Assembly (NCBI GenBank): GCA_019120315.1 | Contig: DWVJ01000002.1 | Span: forward strand, 1-64,000 | Direction of reading: 5' to 3' | Source: Candidatus Ruminococcus avistercoris | GTDB lineage: Bacteria; Bacillota; Clostridia; Lachnospirales; Lachnospiraceae | Length of the DNA: 64,000 bases | Shown: positions 1-8,913 of the stretch, one piece after another | Layout of the letters: each line of letters begins with the position of its first letter | How positions within the stretch are numbered: the stretch's first letter is position 1 | The notes under the pieces: model-generated | Told to the model about the DNA's origin: nothing | The model's database searches: none | What the model saw: only the letters and a program-made list of their open reading frames with translations | Position numbers and translations under genes: made by a program

Positions 1-108
1 AATCTTCCTCTATACGAAAAAGCGGCTGACTTATTAAAGCAGCTCGACGATGAGGATATGATCGCTGTAATCAGTATACTACATCGGCTCGCTGCCAGAC
101 ATAAATAA
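1..108 (+). CDS. C-terminal fragment of an unknown small protein
   Basis: The reading frame is open from the first base and stops at TAA 106-108, leaving 35 residues of a charged, helical tail rich in Leu, Asp and Lys. The start lies outside the window, so length and family cannot be judged. A terminator hairpin follows directly. It sits on the element side of the integrase and is probably the last gene of an accessory module. I do not recognise it. Confidence 0.5.
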   Translation, partial: NLPLYEKAADLLKQLDDEDMIAVISILHRLAARHK

Positions 109-115
109 TTTTCAG

Positions 116-143
116 AGGCTGTCCACACGGGCAGCTTTTTTTC
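116..143 (+). terminator. Rho-independent terminator after the partial first gene
   Basis: CTGTCC pairs with GGGCAG around an ACAC loop, extended by G-C and A-T pairs, followed by a run of seven T. It starts about 8 bases after the stop of the upstream fragment. Confidence 0.7.
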
Positions 144-384
144 TATTTTTTTACACATTCCGAATTTTCTCCGCTATTTCCCTTACAAATGGCAAAATAG
201 AGTACCTTGAAAATTTCATACCCTCCCGGAAGAGGGATACGGGTGCCTGCAGATAGTGCAGCATAATGCGTGCCTGCAGGCTTTAAGATTGCATAGCAAC
301 GCCGAAGACGCGGCTTGGGAAGGCGCAGGAACTGGCTTCCAGGGAGACTTATCTCAATCATCTATTTATCAGGGAGGTATCTAT

Positions 385-606
385 ACGAAAAAAAGCGAGA
401 CATACACATCCGTATTTAAAAACTATCCGGATGTTGTAACTGTAGAACAAATGAGTGAAATGTTAGGAATTAGCACTAAAACCGCCTATAAACTGCTTAA
501 AGAAAATAAAATAAAACATTTTATGATAGGGCGGATCTACAAAATTCCAAAATATTATATTCTAACCTATCTGGAAATTCTTGACCAGAACAATAGCAAC
601 AAGTAA
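385..606 (+). CDS. Excisionase-like helix-turn-helix protein with a non-standard start
   Basis: About 73 residues matching the excisionase/HTH_17 pattern: a short leader, a helix-turn-helix (around residues 15-40, with MSEMLGISTKTAYKLLKE), then a basic wing (IGRIYKIPK). Such proteins steer the neighbouring integrase toward excision or regulate element genes. The start is odd. A good ribosome site (GGGAGG, 372-377) is followed 8 bases later by ACG at 385 where family members would carry ATG; the only upstream alternative in frame is GTG 256, which has no ribosome site and would add an unlikely 43-residue leader. Either ACG is used weakly or the gene lost its start by one T-to-C change. The integrase follows about 100 bases later in the same direction. 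Confidence 0.65.
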   Translation, partial: TKKSETYTSVFKNYPDVVTVEQMSEMLGISTKTAYKLLKENKIKHFMIGRIYKIPKYYILTYLEILDQNNSNK

Positions 607-638
607 TTTCTGTCACAGGTACTGCCAATTTTGTGCCA

Positions 639-658
639 GCATGGTATAATATCCATGC
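639..658 (+). promoter_or_regulatory. Candidate integrase promoter with inverted repeat over the -10
   Basis: GCATGG and CCATGC flank a TATAAT (645-650), so a protein binding the inverted repeat would cover the -10 element. A direct repeat TGCCA...TGCCA lies just upstream; the -35 is poor. The integrase ATG is about 50 bases downstream. Confidence 0.4.
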
Positions 659-702
659 CAATACGTGAAGTTGACTGTTACCCTGTAAAGGAGGTTTGAA
701 TT

Positions 703-2211
703 ATGGTAGCAGGTCATCTTCGAGAGCAGAATGGCATTTACCAAATGATATTATGTTACAAAGACACGAACAACAAGCGGTGCAGTAAATCAATCAGCAC
801 CGGGCTTCCGGTAAAAGGAAATAAAAAGAAGGCGGAAGCACTTCTGGCACAGACGAGAAAAGAGTTTATCCCTCCAATCTGGAATAAGGATACACACGTT
901 CATGTGTTTCTAGTGGAGTGGATACAATATGCTCCTCTGGAGGCAGCCGAATTTTCTCAGTACAAGCACCATATCAACCGATGGATTGTGCCCTATTTTA
1001 AAGAGCATATCAGCAGCATCAGTGAGTTGTCCGTTCAAGAACTGGAACAGTATTTTTCCTCACTCAGAAAAGCCGACAATCCACAGATTGCTGGTTCGCA
1101 ACATTTAATCTCTACCAGTCATCACATTTTACTGATGGCCTTCAGCCATGCAGTTAGTAGTGGTTGGGTTGAAAAAAATCCTTTGGTTTCGATCAATCCG
1201 GAGACAGGGAAAGGTGAGATTCTGTTTGCAGACTTCATTTTGAAATGGCTTGCAGTCATCAAGTACAAGGTGCAAATTACAACATATGCAGGATACCGCA
1301 GTAATGTAGAGAAAAGGATAGAACCCTATTTTCGTGAAAGAGGATACACGTTAAATGAGCTTTCAGACAATCCAGAGTTTATTCAGGACTATTATACCTA
1401 TGAACTGGAAGAACGGCATGTAAAGCCAAATACGGTCATCAGACGCCATGCTAACATCCATAAGTGTCTTGACTATGCTGTACAATTAAAATTGCTAAAG
1501 GATAATCCAGCAGACCGGGTACAAAGACCAGAAGAGAACACTTATGAGGCTCAATACTATACAAACGAAGAAATGGTACAGCTTTTTAAAGCTGCTCATG
1601 GGGATCCGCTTGAAATCTGCATATTTCTTGCCGCATTTTATGGTATGCGTCGCAGCGAAGCACTTGGAGTGAAGTGGTCCAGAATTGATATGGTGAACAA
1701 GACCATCACTGTAAACCATGTGGTAACAGATATCTATATTGACGGGCATTGTCAGCGTGTCATCAAAGACAAGACAAAATCAAAATCAAGCACACGCAAG
1801 CTACCATTAGTCCCGCCATTTGAGGCAGTCCTTAAATATGTTTATCAGAAGCAGCACTATCAGCAGTACGTCTGCGGCGATTCCTATTGTAAGGAATATC
1901 TGGATTACATCAATAAGACAGAAACCGGAGAACTTATAAAGCCAGGCTATGTGACGGATCACTTCCAGTTACTACTGAAAAAGAATGGTCTGCGACGGAT
2001 CCGCTTTCATGATCTCCGCCATAGCTGTGCATCCTTATTGTATTCATATGGCGTTGACCTCAAGGCTATTCAGCATTGGTTAGGACACAGTACGATCTCA
2101 ACGACTGCAAACATTTATACACACTTTGATTACGACCAGAAGATAAACACAGCAAATGCAATGATCCAGTCCCTGCCCGCAAGTGTTTTTCCGGGCATAG
2201 GTGTGAACTAA
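703..2211 (+). CDS. Tyrosine site-specific recombinase (element integrase)
   Basis: 502 residues. It integrates or excises a mobile element by strand exchange at att sites. The C-terminal catalytic domain carries Arg about 316 (FYGMRRSEAL), HDLRH at 436-440, GH with His about 462, and the nucleophile Tyr about 472. An AP2-like N-terminal segment (residues 1-60) resembles arm-binding domains of Tn916-type integrases. Between them are two core-binding-like helical segments (about 68-165 and 175-275) rather than one, which explains the length above the usual 370-400. The start has a strong AAAGGAGG site 8 bases upstream. The gene ends 45 bases from the 3' end of a tRNA-Leu, typical of an element integrated at a tRNA 3' end, so the element body should lie to the left, outside the window. 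Confidence 0.92.
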   Translation: MVAGHLREQNGIYQMILCYKDTNNKRCSKSISTGLPVKGNKKKAEALLAQTRKEFIPPIWNKDTHVHVFLVEWIQYAPLEAAEFSQYKHHINRWIVPYFKEHISSISELSVQELEQYFSSLRKADNPQIAGSQHLISTSHHILLMAFSHAVSSGWVEKNPLVSINPETGKGEILFADFILKWLAVIKYKVQITTYAGYRSNVEKRIEPYFRERGYTLNELSDNPEFIQDYYTYELEERHVKPNTVIRRHANIHKCLDYAVQLKLLKDNPADRVQRPEENTYEAQYYTNEEMVQLFKAAHGDPLEICIFLAAFYGMRRSEALGVKWSRIDMVNKTITVNHVVTDIYIDGHCQRVIKDKTKSKSSTRKLPLVPPFEAVLKYVYQKQHYQQYVCGDSYCKEYLDYINKTETGELIKPGYVTDHFQLLLKKNGLRRIRFHDLRHSCASLLYSYGVDLKAIQHWLGHSTISTTANIYTHFDYDQKINTANAMIQSLPASVFPGIGVN

Positions 2212-2245
2212 AAAGAAAAAAGACTAAAACAATCTGTCTTAGTCT
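2211..2245 (-). terminator. Terminator of the tRNA-Leu transcript
   Basis: On the minus strand AGACTAA pairs with TTAGTCT and is followed by a T-rich tract (2220-2210). It lies 11 bases past the tRNA 3' end and converges on the integrase stop codon. Confidence 0.7.
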
Positions 2246-2255
2246 CTTTACCAAA

Positions 2256-2341
2256 TGCCGGTGGCCGGACTCGAACCGGCACGGAAATTACTCTCCGAAG
2301 GATTTTAAGTCCTTTGCGTCTGCCAATTCCGCCACACCGGC
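2256..2341 (-). tRNA. tRNA-Leu (anticodon UAA)
   Basis: 86 bases, class II with a long variable arm. The acceptor arms GCCGGTG and CACCGGC pair, with A as discriminator and no encoded CCA. The anticodon loop CTTAAAA gives UAA. The T-arm core GGTTCGAGTCC is intact. The 3' end faces the integrase gene, so this tRNA is the probable attachment site of the element. Confidence 0.95.
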
Positions 2342-2389
2342 AAATATGTGTACACCCAACCCGCTGTAAACAGCTACAAACACCTCAAA

Positions 2390-2415
2390 TTTTGGAGGGA
2401 TGTTTTGGAGGGATG
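2390..2415. repeat. 13-bp tandem direct repeat, two copies
   Basis: TTTTGGAGGGATG occurs twice back to back (2390-2402 and 2403-2415) in the 150-bp stretch between the intact and the broken tRNA-Leu. This stretch has no gene. The repeats could be integrase arm sites or remnants of an att region; nothing in the sequence decides. Confidence 0.6.
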
Positions 2416-2491
2416 CAAGCACATTTGCTAAATATGAAATTTTAAGATCCTTGATTTTTCAAGGAAAATCTGCCACAACTTAACAATCCAT

Positions 2492-2538
2492 CCATTGGAT
2501 TTTAAGTCCTGTGCGTCTGCCAGTTCCGCCACTGCGGC
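2492..2538 (-). pseudogene. Broken tRNA-Leu(UAA), 5' half only
   Basis: From 2538 downward the minus strand reads a tRNA-Leu 5' half: acceptor GCCGCAG, D-arm, and a complete anticodon stem-loop with UAA that is nearly identical to the intact tRNA-Leu at 2256-2341. After the anticodon stem the sequence departs: there is no variable arm, T-arm, or matching CTGCGGC acceptor strand within the next 100 bases. The gene was cut just after the anticodon stem, as expected from an integration or deletion event. It lies 3 bases beyond a duplicate of the tRNA-Tyr 3' end, which suggests an original Tyr-Leu tRNA array. Confidence 0.8.
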
Positions 2539-2539
2539 T

Positions 2540-2634
2540 AGTGGATGGAGAAGGATTCGAACCGTTTTGGTTTTGGACCATAAATATTTCGGCTCTCTTT
2601 TCTGCTCCTCAGTGGATGGAGAAGGATTCGAACC
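2540..2634. repeat. 24-bp direct repeat of the tRNA-Tyr 3' end (att-like scar)
   Basis: The same 24 bases, covering the T-arm and acceptor 3' strand of tRNA-Tyr, occur at 2540-2563 and 2611-2634. The distance between copies is 71 bp, leaving 47 bp of AT-rich unique sequence. The right copy is part of the functional tRNA. Direct repeats of a tRNA 3' end are what site-specific integration leaves behind, so this looks like the scar of an element that was almost fully deleted. Confidence 0.8.
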
Positions 2635-2694
2635 TTCGAAGGCGGTGCCAACAGATTTACAGTCTGCCCCCTTTGGCCACTCGGGAATCCATCC
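2613..2694 (-). tRNA. tRNA-Tyr (anticodon GUA)
   Basis: 82 bases, class II. Acceptor GGATGGA pairs with TCCATCC, discriminator A. The anticodon loop within GACTGTAAATC gives GTA. The variable arm and T-arm (GGTTCGAATCC) are intact. It is the first gene of the minus-strand tRNA cluster. Confidence 0.95.
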
Positions 2695-2737
2695 ATACAT
2701 ATCCTGTCAGAAACGATATACGTTCTGACAAGATATA

Positions 2738-2766
2738 TTTATACCATATTTTCCGGAAGATTGCAA
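2738..2766 (-). promoter_or_regulatory. Promoter of the tRNA cluster
   Basis: TTGCAA (2766-2761), 17-bp spacer, TATAAA (2743-2738). The predicted start is about 37 bases before tRNA-Tyr. The leader carries a TGTCAGAA/TTCTGACA hairpin. The -35 abuts the stop codon of the amylase gene. Confidence 0.7.
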
Positions 2767-2767
2767 G

Positions 2768-4873
2768 CTATTCTTTGTGATGCAGGATCACTGCCGACCG
2801 GGGTTTCATCCGGATACGCAGGATTCCGGCAATCACTGTATGGAGAACTCTTTCCTCCGAGTATCCTTCCGAATCTGTTTGGAAAATCTGTCTCATGATT
2901 TTATTGCGGATATTGTCCATACCCAGTTCCCAGACCGGCACTTCCACTTCCGTCTCTTCCCCGCGGCTGTTGATCACCACGGCGATCTGCTCCTCCATGG
3001 AAAACCGGCCATAGGCCAGGACGTCCTGTTCGTAAAGCATCTGTTTCAGAGAGCCTTTTCGCAGTACGTCGTACCGTTTATGCAGAGCAATGATTTTTTT
3101 ATAAAAAGCCAGAAGTTCTTTGTCCTCGTACCCCCAGGGATATGTCCTGCGATTATCGGGATCGGTAAAACCGCATACGCCCGCCTCATCTCCGTAATAC
3201 AGCGTGGGCGCCCCCGGCCAGGTCATCTGAATGACCACCGCCTGCCGCAGAACCGCCGCGTCGACTCCCTCCGCGGCCGCCTCTGAACCCAGGTGATCCA
3301 CCCGTCCCACTTTATGGTTGGTCCTGGTCAGAAAACGGGAATGATCGTGATTATCCAGCTCATTCATCGCCGTATAAAGAGATGGGCCATAAAAGCGGGC
3401 CATATTGTAGCGCATGGCGTCCGCAAAGGATTGGCCGTTCCCCAGCAGATCCGGACGGTATTCATCGCTGTGCTTTTCCATACCGGTCAGAAACCAGGAT
3501 ACTGGCTCCATAAAGGCGTCATAGTTCATCACCGTATCCCATTCATCTCCCTGCAGCCAGGAATAGGCATCTCCATAATGTTCCGCCAGAATCAGGGCAT
3601 CCGGATTCGCTTCTTTCACCGCTTTTCGGAATTTTTTCCAGAAACGGTGATTGTAATCGGCGCTGTGCCCCAGATCCGCCGCCACGTCCAGCCGCCAGCC
3701 GTCCACATTATAAGGCGGCGATACCCATTTGCGGGCGATATATAAAATATAATTTTCCAGCATGGGAGAGGCTTCATAGTTCAGTTTGGGAAGCGTATCA
3801 TGTCCCCACCATCCGTCATAAAACTCATTGTAAGGCCAGGCGTGTTCATTATTGAACTTGAAAAACGTATGATAGGGACTGTCTGCCTCAATATAAGCTC
3901 CTTTTTGATAATAATATTCATTCTCATAGATCCGTTCCCGATCCAGCCATTTATTAAAGGAACCGCAATGATTAAACACACCGTCCAGGATCAGCTTCAT
4001 GCCTCTTTCATGCAGCTTTTCTACCAGTTCGATGAGCAGCTGATTGCTGGCTTCCAGATTTGCCAGCCCCGTCACTCTCCTGATGTACCGCCCGGCTTTC
4101 GTGTTATCCAGCTCGCCTTCATCCAGCAGCCTTCCCTCGTCTTCCACGATTTTCCCATAGTGGGGATCCACGTAATCGTAGTCCTGGATATCGTATTTGT
4201 GATTGGATGGAGATACGAAAATCGGATTCAGATATAACACTTCCACGCCTAGATCCTGCAGATAATCCAGTTTATCCAGGACGCCCTGCAGATCGCCGCC
4301 ATAAAAGGATCGTACATCCATGGCTTTTGGCATGGCCTCCCAGCAGGCTTCCCTTTGCACCTGCTCGCCGATATAGGCATATTCTCCCGTCAGGACATCG
4401 TTGCTTTTATCTCCGTTGCAGAAACGATCCACGAAGATCTGATACATCACCGCCCCTTTAGCCCAGTCCGGCGTGGTAAAACCGGGAACGATGCCGAAGG
4501 CATACTGCTCGTTCAGGTCCCGGGTCACTCCCAGTTCATTATAATAGCAGGTCAGCTTCCCTGCCTGTATTTCAAAAAAATAATGCAGCGTTTCATTTCC
4601 CAGCACAACTTTTGTCTCATAATAATCAAACCCGTTTTTTGTGCCGGCCACCTGCATTCTCCTTCGGAGCGCACCGCTGATCAGATACACTGCATCGGCA
4701 TTATTTCTTTTTGTTCGAAAACGGATGGTGACGGTATCACCGGCGCCGGCGCCGCATGGAAACTGATAATATTCCGACTCGTCACTGTAAAGAGCGCTTT
4801 TATTCAGCAGCGGTCTCACTTTATGAATATAATTCAGCCGGCTTTCCAGTTCACTGTAATGTTTTAAATCCAT
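2768..4873 (-). CDS. GH13 alpha-amylase family protein, neopullulanase/cyclomaltodextrinase-like
   Basis: 701 residues, no signal peptide, so probably cytoplasmic hydrolysis of imported malto-oligosaccharides, cyclodextrins or pullulan fragments. An N-terminal beta-sandwich domain (about 1-130, CBM34-like) precedes the TIM barrel. The four GH13 regions are present: DGVFNH (about 294), GWRLDVAAD with the nucleophile Asp (about 392), ILAEHYGD with the acid/base Glu (about 429), and LDNHDHSR with the transition-state Asp (about 505). A small beta domain ends the protein. It appears monocistronic, with its own promoter and an upstream terminator. Exact specificity cannot be read from sequence. 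Confidence 0.9.
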   Translation of the reverse strand: MDLKHYSELESRLNYIHKVRPLLNKSALYSDESEYYQFPCGAGAGDTVTIRFRTKRNNADAVYLISGALRRRMQVAGTKNGFDYYETKVVLGNETLHYFFEIQAGKLTCYYNELGVTRDLNEQYAFGIVPGFTTPDWAKGAVMYQIFVDRFCNGDKSNDVLTGEYAYIGEQVQREACWEAMPKAMDVRSFYGGDLQGVLDKLDYLQDLGVEVLYLNPIFVSPSNHKYDIQDYDYVDPHYGKIVEDEGRLLDEGELDNTKAGRYIRRVTGLANLEASNQLLIELVEKLHERGMKLILDGVFNHCGSFNKWLDRERIYENEYYYQKGAYIEADSPYHTFFKFNNEHAWPYNEFYDGWWGHDTLPKLNYEASPMLENYILYIARKWVSPPYNVDGWRLDVAADLGHSADYNHRFWKKFRKAVKEANPDALILAEHYGDAYSWLQGDEWDTVMNYDAFMEPVSWFLTGMEKHSDEYRPDLLGNGQSFADAMRYNMARFYGPSLYTAMNELDNHDHSRFLTRTNHKVGRVDHLGSEAAAEGVDAAVLRQAVVIQMTWPGAPTLYYGDEAGVCGFTDPDNRRTYPWGYEDKELLAFYKKIIALHKRYDVLRKGSLKQMLYEQDVLAYGRFSMEEQIAVVINSRGEETEVEVPVWELGMDNIRNKIMRQIFQTDSEGYSEERVLHTVIAGILRIRMKPRSAVILHHKE

Positions 4874-4909
4874 CTGACTACTACCCTTCTGATTCTTTCC
4901 GCTTTTTCT

Positions 4910-4938
4910 ATTCTATCTCAATACGCCTATATAATCAA
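4910..4938 (-). promoter_or_regulatory. Promoter of the GH13 gene
   Basis: TTGATT (4938-4933), 17-bp spacer, TAGAAT (4915-4910), about 37 bases before the ATG. No catabolite (cre) site was recognised. Confidence 0.55.
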
Positions 4939-4955
4939 CACTTTTTCCTTCGAGC

Positions 4956-4985
4956 AAAAAAGACAGCCTGTTACAGCTGTCTTTT
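4956..4985 (-). terminator. Terminator after ftsH (possibly bidirectional)
   Basis: AAAGACAGC pairs with GCTGTCTTT around a short loop and is followed by T on the minus strand. It lies about 130 bases past the ftsH stop and just before the amylase promoter. Confidence 0.8.
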
Positions 4986-5118
4986 AAGAGAAGGTATTTC
5001 TTCTTTTGGGGTGTAGCAAAAACTATATAATGTATTGGGGGGTTGTTACATTTTGTATTATAACCCATGTGCGCCAAAAAGTGTGCACAAACCTTACAAA
5101 ATTTTATCTGTTTTTTTA

Positions 5119-6963
5119 TCAGTTTTGCACAATCTCCCGCTGTTGAAACAGGGATTCAAACTCTTCGCGGCCTACTTTTTCTTTTTCCAGCAGCAGTTTC
5201 GTACAGCTGTGAAGCACATCCTCATGCTCCTGCAGAATCGCTTTCGCCTTGTCATAGCACAGGTCGATCAGTTTTTTCACCTCGCTGTCGATCTTCGCCG
5301 AAACATTCTCACTGTAACCTCTTGCATGGGCCAGATCACGGCCGATAAACACTTCGTCCTGATCGTCGCCGTAGGCGACCAGCCCCACTTCAGCGGACAT
5401 ACCGTATTTTGTCACCATCGCTTTGGCAATGGCCGTCGCCTGTTTGATATCCTGGGAAGCTCCGGTGGTAATATCATCGAAAATCAGTTCTTCCGCAATA
5501 CGTCCGCCCAGGCAAACCTCGATATTCTGCAGCATCTGTCCTCTGGTATTGAACATTTCATCCTTCTCCGGAAGACGCATGGTATATCCGGCCGCCCCAA
5601 GTCCTGTGGGAATGATGGAAATCGTATAAACCGGATCGATATCCGGAAGCACGTAACACAGGATCGCATGGCCCGCTTCATGATAGGCGGTGATCTTCTT
5701 CTCCTTATCAGAAATCACCCGGCTCCTTTTCTCCTTTCCCACTCCGACCTTGATAAAGGCCTCCTTGATATCCTTCTGGATCAGATAGGGACGTTTTTCC
5801 TTGGCCGCCAGGATCGCCGCCTCATTGAGAAGGTTCTCCAGCTCCGCCCCTGTGAATCCGGCCGTCGTCTGTGCTATCTGTTTAAAATCGATGTCGTCTC
5901 CCAGCGGTTTCCCGGCCGCATGGACTTTCAGGATTTCCTCCCTGCCTTTTACATCCGGCGCTCCCACAACCACGCGGCGGTCGAAACGGCCCGGACGCAG
6001 GATCGCAGGATCCAGGATATCCACCCGGTTGGTAGCCGCCATCACAATGATTCCTTCATTGACGCCAAAACCGTCCATTTCCACCAGAAGCTGATTCAGC
6101 GTCTGTTCTCGTTCATCGTGACCTCCGCCCATACCGGTGCCCCTTCTTCTGGCCACCGCGTCGATTTCATCGATGAAAATGATACAGGGGCTGTGACGCT
6201 TTCCCTCTTCAAACAGATCCCGCACCCTGGACGCTCCCACGCCCACGAACATTTCCACGAAATCAGATCCGGAAATACTAAAGAAAGGCACACCCGCCTC
6301 TCCCGCCACCGCCTTGGCCATCAGCGTTTTTCCGGTACCGGGAGGTCCCACCAGCAGAACGCCTTTGGGAATACGCGCTCCCACTTTGGTGTATTTCTGC
6401 GGTTCCTTCAGAAAATCCACGATTTCCTCCAGATCTTCCTTCTCTTCATCCAGGCCCGCAACCTCTTTAAAGGTCACCTTTTTGTCTTTCTCTCCCAGCA
6501 TAATGGCGCGGCTTTTTCCGAAATTCATCATCCGGGCATTGCTTCCTCCGCCGCCCCCGTTCATGGAACGGGTCATGAACAACATCAGAACCAGCACCAG
6601 TCCCACAGAAAGCAGCACCGGCAAAATAACATTCATAAAAGTGCTGTCCTGGGGAACATTATCCACCATCACTGGAATCTTGCTGTACTCTTCTTCCAGC
6701 CGTTCCTGTTCCGCCTTCACGTCGCTGACGTTCAGATATCTGGTACCGCCGTCTTCCAGACGGAGCACCAGCTGTCCCGTGGGAGTCTGACGGTTCTGCT
6801 TCACCTCCACTGACACGATCTGTCCCGCATCCAGCGCTTCCTCATACTGGCTGTTGGTGTACGTGGCATCCCGTTCCGACTGGCTGGAAAAAAATACAAA
6901 ACTGCTTATCAGCACCGCCGCCACAAGCACATACAGCAGCAGTCCTCTTGTTTGTCTGTTCAA
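5119..6963 (-). CDS. ftsH: ATP-dependent zinc metalloprotease FtsH
   Basis: 614 residues from TTG 6963. The start was chosen because AAGGAG lies 8 bases upstream; the frame extends to 7002 but would overlap the hpt end. Membrane-anchored hexameric AAA+ protease that degrades membrane and regulatory proteins. Order: TM helix (about 6-26), extracellular domain, second TM (about 110-130), a Gly run, Walker A GPPGTGKT (about 205), Walker B, second region of homology, and the zinc site HEAGH (about 425). The order tilS-hpt-ftsH matches Bacillus and many Clostridia. Confidence 0.97.
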   Translation of the reverse strand: MNRQTRGLLLYVLVAAVLISSFVFFSSQSERDATYTNSQYEEALDAGQIVSVEVKQNRQTPTGQLVLRLEDGGTRYLNVSDVKAEQERLEEEYSKIPVMVDNVPQDSTFMNVILPVLLSVGLVLVLMLFMTRSMNGGGGGSNARMMNFGKSRAIMLGEKDKKVTFKEVAGLDEEKEDLEEIVDFLKEPQKYTKVGARIPKGVLLVGPPGTGKTLMAKAVAGEAGVPFFSISGSDFVEMFVGVGASRVRDLFEEGKRHSPCIIFIDEIDAVARRRGTGMGGGHDEREQTLNQLLVEMDGFGVNEGIIVMAATNRVDILDPAILRPGRFDRRVVVGAPDVKGREEILKVHAAGKPLGDDIDFKQIAQTTAGFTGAELENLLNEAAILAAKEKRPYLIQKDIKEAFIKVGVGKEKRSRVISDKEKKITAYHEAGHAILCYVLPDIDPVYTISIIPTGLGAAGYTMRLPEKDEMFNTRGQMLQNIEVCLGGRIAEELIFDDITTGASQDIKQATAIAKAMVTKYGMSAEVGLVAYGDDQDEVFIGRDLAHARGYSENVSAKIDSEVKKLIDLCYDKAKAILQEHEDVLHSCTKLLLEKEKVGREEFESLFQQREIVQN

Positions 6964-6985
6964 CGATGAAATCTCCTTTCGCTTC

Positions 6986-7516
6986 CTATTCTTCTCCCTC
7001 AATCACTCCGATGTATGGAAGGTTTCTGTATTTCTGTGCATAGTCCAGACCGTAACCCACCACAAATTTATCCGGGATTTCAAAACCGGTGTAATCCACC
7101 GTCACATTGTCCACCACACGGCGGTCCGGTTTATCCAGAAGGGTACACAGTCTCAGACTGGCCGGGTTTCTCTTCTTCAGTATCTCGATCAGATAGCTCA
7201 GCGTTCTGCCGGAATCGATAATATCCTCGGCAATCAAAACATCTTTGCCTTCCAGCGGTTCATCCAGATCCTTGCTAATCCTTACGACTCCGCTGGAGGA
7301 AGTACCTGCTCCGTAGCTGGACACAGACATAAAATCCAGGCTGACCGGGACGGTAATCCTTTTCGCCAGTTCACAGGCGAAAAATGCGCCTCCTTTCAGC
7401 ACACAGATCAGATGAACGCTTTTTCCCGCGTAATCCCGGCTGACGGCCTCTCCCAGTTCCCGGATCCGCCGGTCCACTTCCTCTTCCGACAGCAATACGC
7501 TGATTTTATCCTTCAT
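6986..7516 (-). CDS. hpt: Hypoxanthine phosphoribosyltransferase
   Basis: 176 residues, normal for the family. Converts hypoxanthine or guanine plus PRPP to IMP or GMP in purine salvage. The PRPP-binding loop is VLIAEDIIDSGRTL (about 88-101). A good ribosome site (GGGAGG) precedes the ATG. The start overlaps the last codons of tilS, and ftsH begins 22 bases downstream, so the three are probably cotranscribed. Confidence 0.96.
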   Translation of the reverse strand: MKDKISVLLSEEEVDRRIRELGEAVSRDYAGKSVHLICVLKGGAFFACELAKRITVPVSLDFMSVSSYGAGTSSSGVVRISKDLDEPLEGKDVLIAEDIIDSGRTLSYLIEILKKRNPASLRLCTLLDKPDRRVVDNVTVDYTGFEIPDKFVVGYGLDYAQKYRNLPYIGVIEGEE

Positions 7517-8903
7517 GCATGGTTCCTCCCTTTATCTTTATACGTAAAATATTTCCGGTATCTTCCCCTACCATGTAATTTGGGCTGAGACGGTATCCCA
7601 CCAGCCAGACTACTTCCGAGCCGTCGGCTACCAGCAGGATCCGATCCCTCTCTTCCCGCGGAATCTTTTGGTCGATAAAAAAATCCTTTATTTTTTTTCT
7701 GCCTCCCTGCTTGTTGATCACAATATAATCCCCGGGAAGCCTGGTACGGATTACCAAAGTATCCTTTATTTTATCATAATCAATCCATTTCGTATACTTT
7801 TTTTGCGGAATTATTTCGCCGGTGTTCCCCATCAGCGCGGTTTCCAGCCAGAGTTCTCCCACTCCGGTACGCCCCGGAACCGTAAGCTGTATCCACACCG
7901 GCTCGTTATCTTTCTCCCATCCGTCACGGATATCCTTTTTTCTGAGCCAAATTCCCTGGTAAACCCGGCGGGCGATGATCCCGTAGGGAAGATTCAGACT
8001 TTTTCCCGTATCTTTCTCCCAAAGCGACAGGATATCGCATACGTGCACACGGGCAAAGTCCCGTTTTGTTCCCGCCGCCTCTTCCAGACATTTTTTTATC
8101 ACCATCCGCTGAAACAGGGATTCCTGCCGGGACAGCTCCTCCCGGATCAAAAGGCCGCCGTCCCTTTTTTCCGTCGTGCCGTCCATCAGCTTCTTAGTCT
8201 GTTCCTCCAGGTAATCCCAGATCTGCGCCAAATCCTCCGCCGTCGACGCCATGTGCTCCACCGCTTTCTCATTGATGCGCCCGCAAAGTCCCGGCAGAAT
8301 GCATCTGCGGATATAATTACGGCTGTAGGCCGTATCCTCATTGGTACTGTCTGTGCAGTAGGAAATCTGCCGTTCTTCTAAATACTGCTCAATTTCCTTC
8401 CGGTTCATACACAAAAGCGGGCGAATCAGTTCATTTCTCACCGGCCGCAGACTGCACAGTCCGCCGATCCCCGTCCCCCGCGCCAGATGATACAGCATGG
8501 TCTCCGCACAATCGTTACGATGGTGAGCCAGCGCGATTTTACTGGCCCCCCATTCCCCGGCCGTCTCGTAAAAAGCCTGGTAGCGCCGGATCCGGCCTGC
8601 TTCCTCCAGAGATATTTTCTCTTTCCCGGCGATATCCTTTATGGGAATACGATAGATTCTGCAAAAAATACCATGGGATTGACAGAGCCTGCGGACAAAG
8701 ATTTCATCCCGCTCAGCCTCTTCCCCCCGCAGCATATGATTGACATGCACCACGGCAAAATCGATAGCCTGTTTTTCCTTCAGTTCCAGCAAAAGAAAGA
8801 ACAGGAAGACAGAGTCGGCCCCTCCCGAGATTCCGGCCACGATCCGATCGCCCTTTTGAATCATATCATGCTGTCTTATAAATTCCCAGACTTTCTTTTG
8901 CAT
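7506..8903 (-). CDS. tilS: tRNA(Ile)-lysidine synthase
   Basis: 465 residues. Adds lysine to C34 of the CAU-anticodon tRNA-Ile so that it reads AUA. The N-type ATP pyrophosphatase motif SGGADS is near residue 25, followed by the Lys-binding/catalytic domain and a C-terminal TilS domain (about 380-460). AGGAG precedes the ATG by 7 bases. It starts 10 bases after the spoIIE stop. Confidence 0.95.
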   Translation of the reverse strand: MQKKVWEFIRQHDMIQKGDRIVAGISGGADSVFLFFLLLELKEKQAIDFAVVHVNHMLRGEEAERDEIFVRRLCQSHGIFCRIYRIPIKDIAGKEKISLEEAGRIRRYQAFYETAGEWGASKIALAHHRNDCAETMLYHLARGTGIGGLCSLRPVRNELIRPLLCMNRKEIEQYLEERQISYCTDSTNEDTAYSRNYIRRCILPGLCGRINEKAVEHMASTAEDLAQIWDYLEEQTKKLMDGTTEKRDGGLLIREELSRQESLFQRMVIKKCLEEAAGTKRDFARVHVCDILSLWEKDTGKSLNLPYGIIARRVYQGIWLRKKDIRDGWEKDNEPVWIQLTVPGRTGVGELWLETALMGNTGEIIPQKKYTKWIDYDKIKDTLVIRTRLPGDYIVINKQGGRKKIKDFFIDQKIPREERDRILLVADGSEVVWLVGYRLSPNYMVGEDTGNILRIKIKGGTMHEG

Positions 8904-8913
8904 GTCTTTTCTC

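Noticed and set aside
2428-2780. Short open frames on both strands of the tRNA locus
   Set aside because: They consist mainly of tRNA and tRNA-remnant sequence.
5035-6813. 592-residue open frame on the plus strand
   Set aside because: It lies antisense to ftsH, has no ribosome site, and its His/Arg/Gln-rich composition is what codon-biased GC-rich genes give on the opposite strand.
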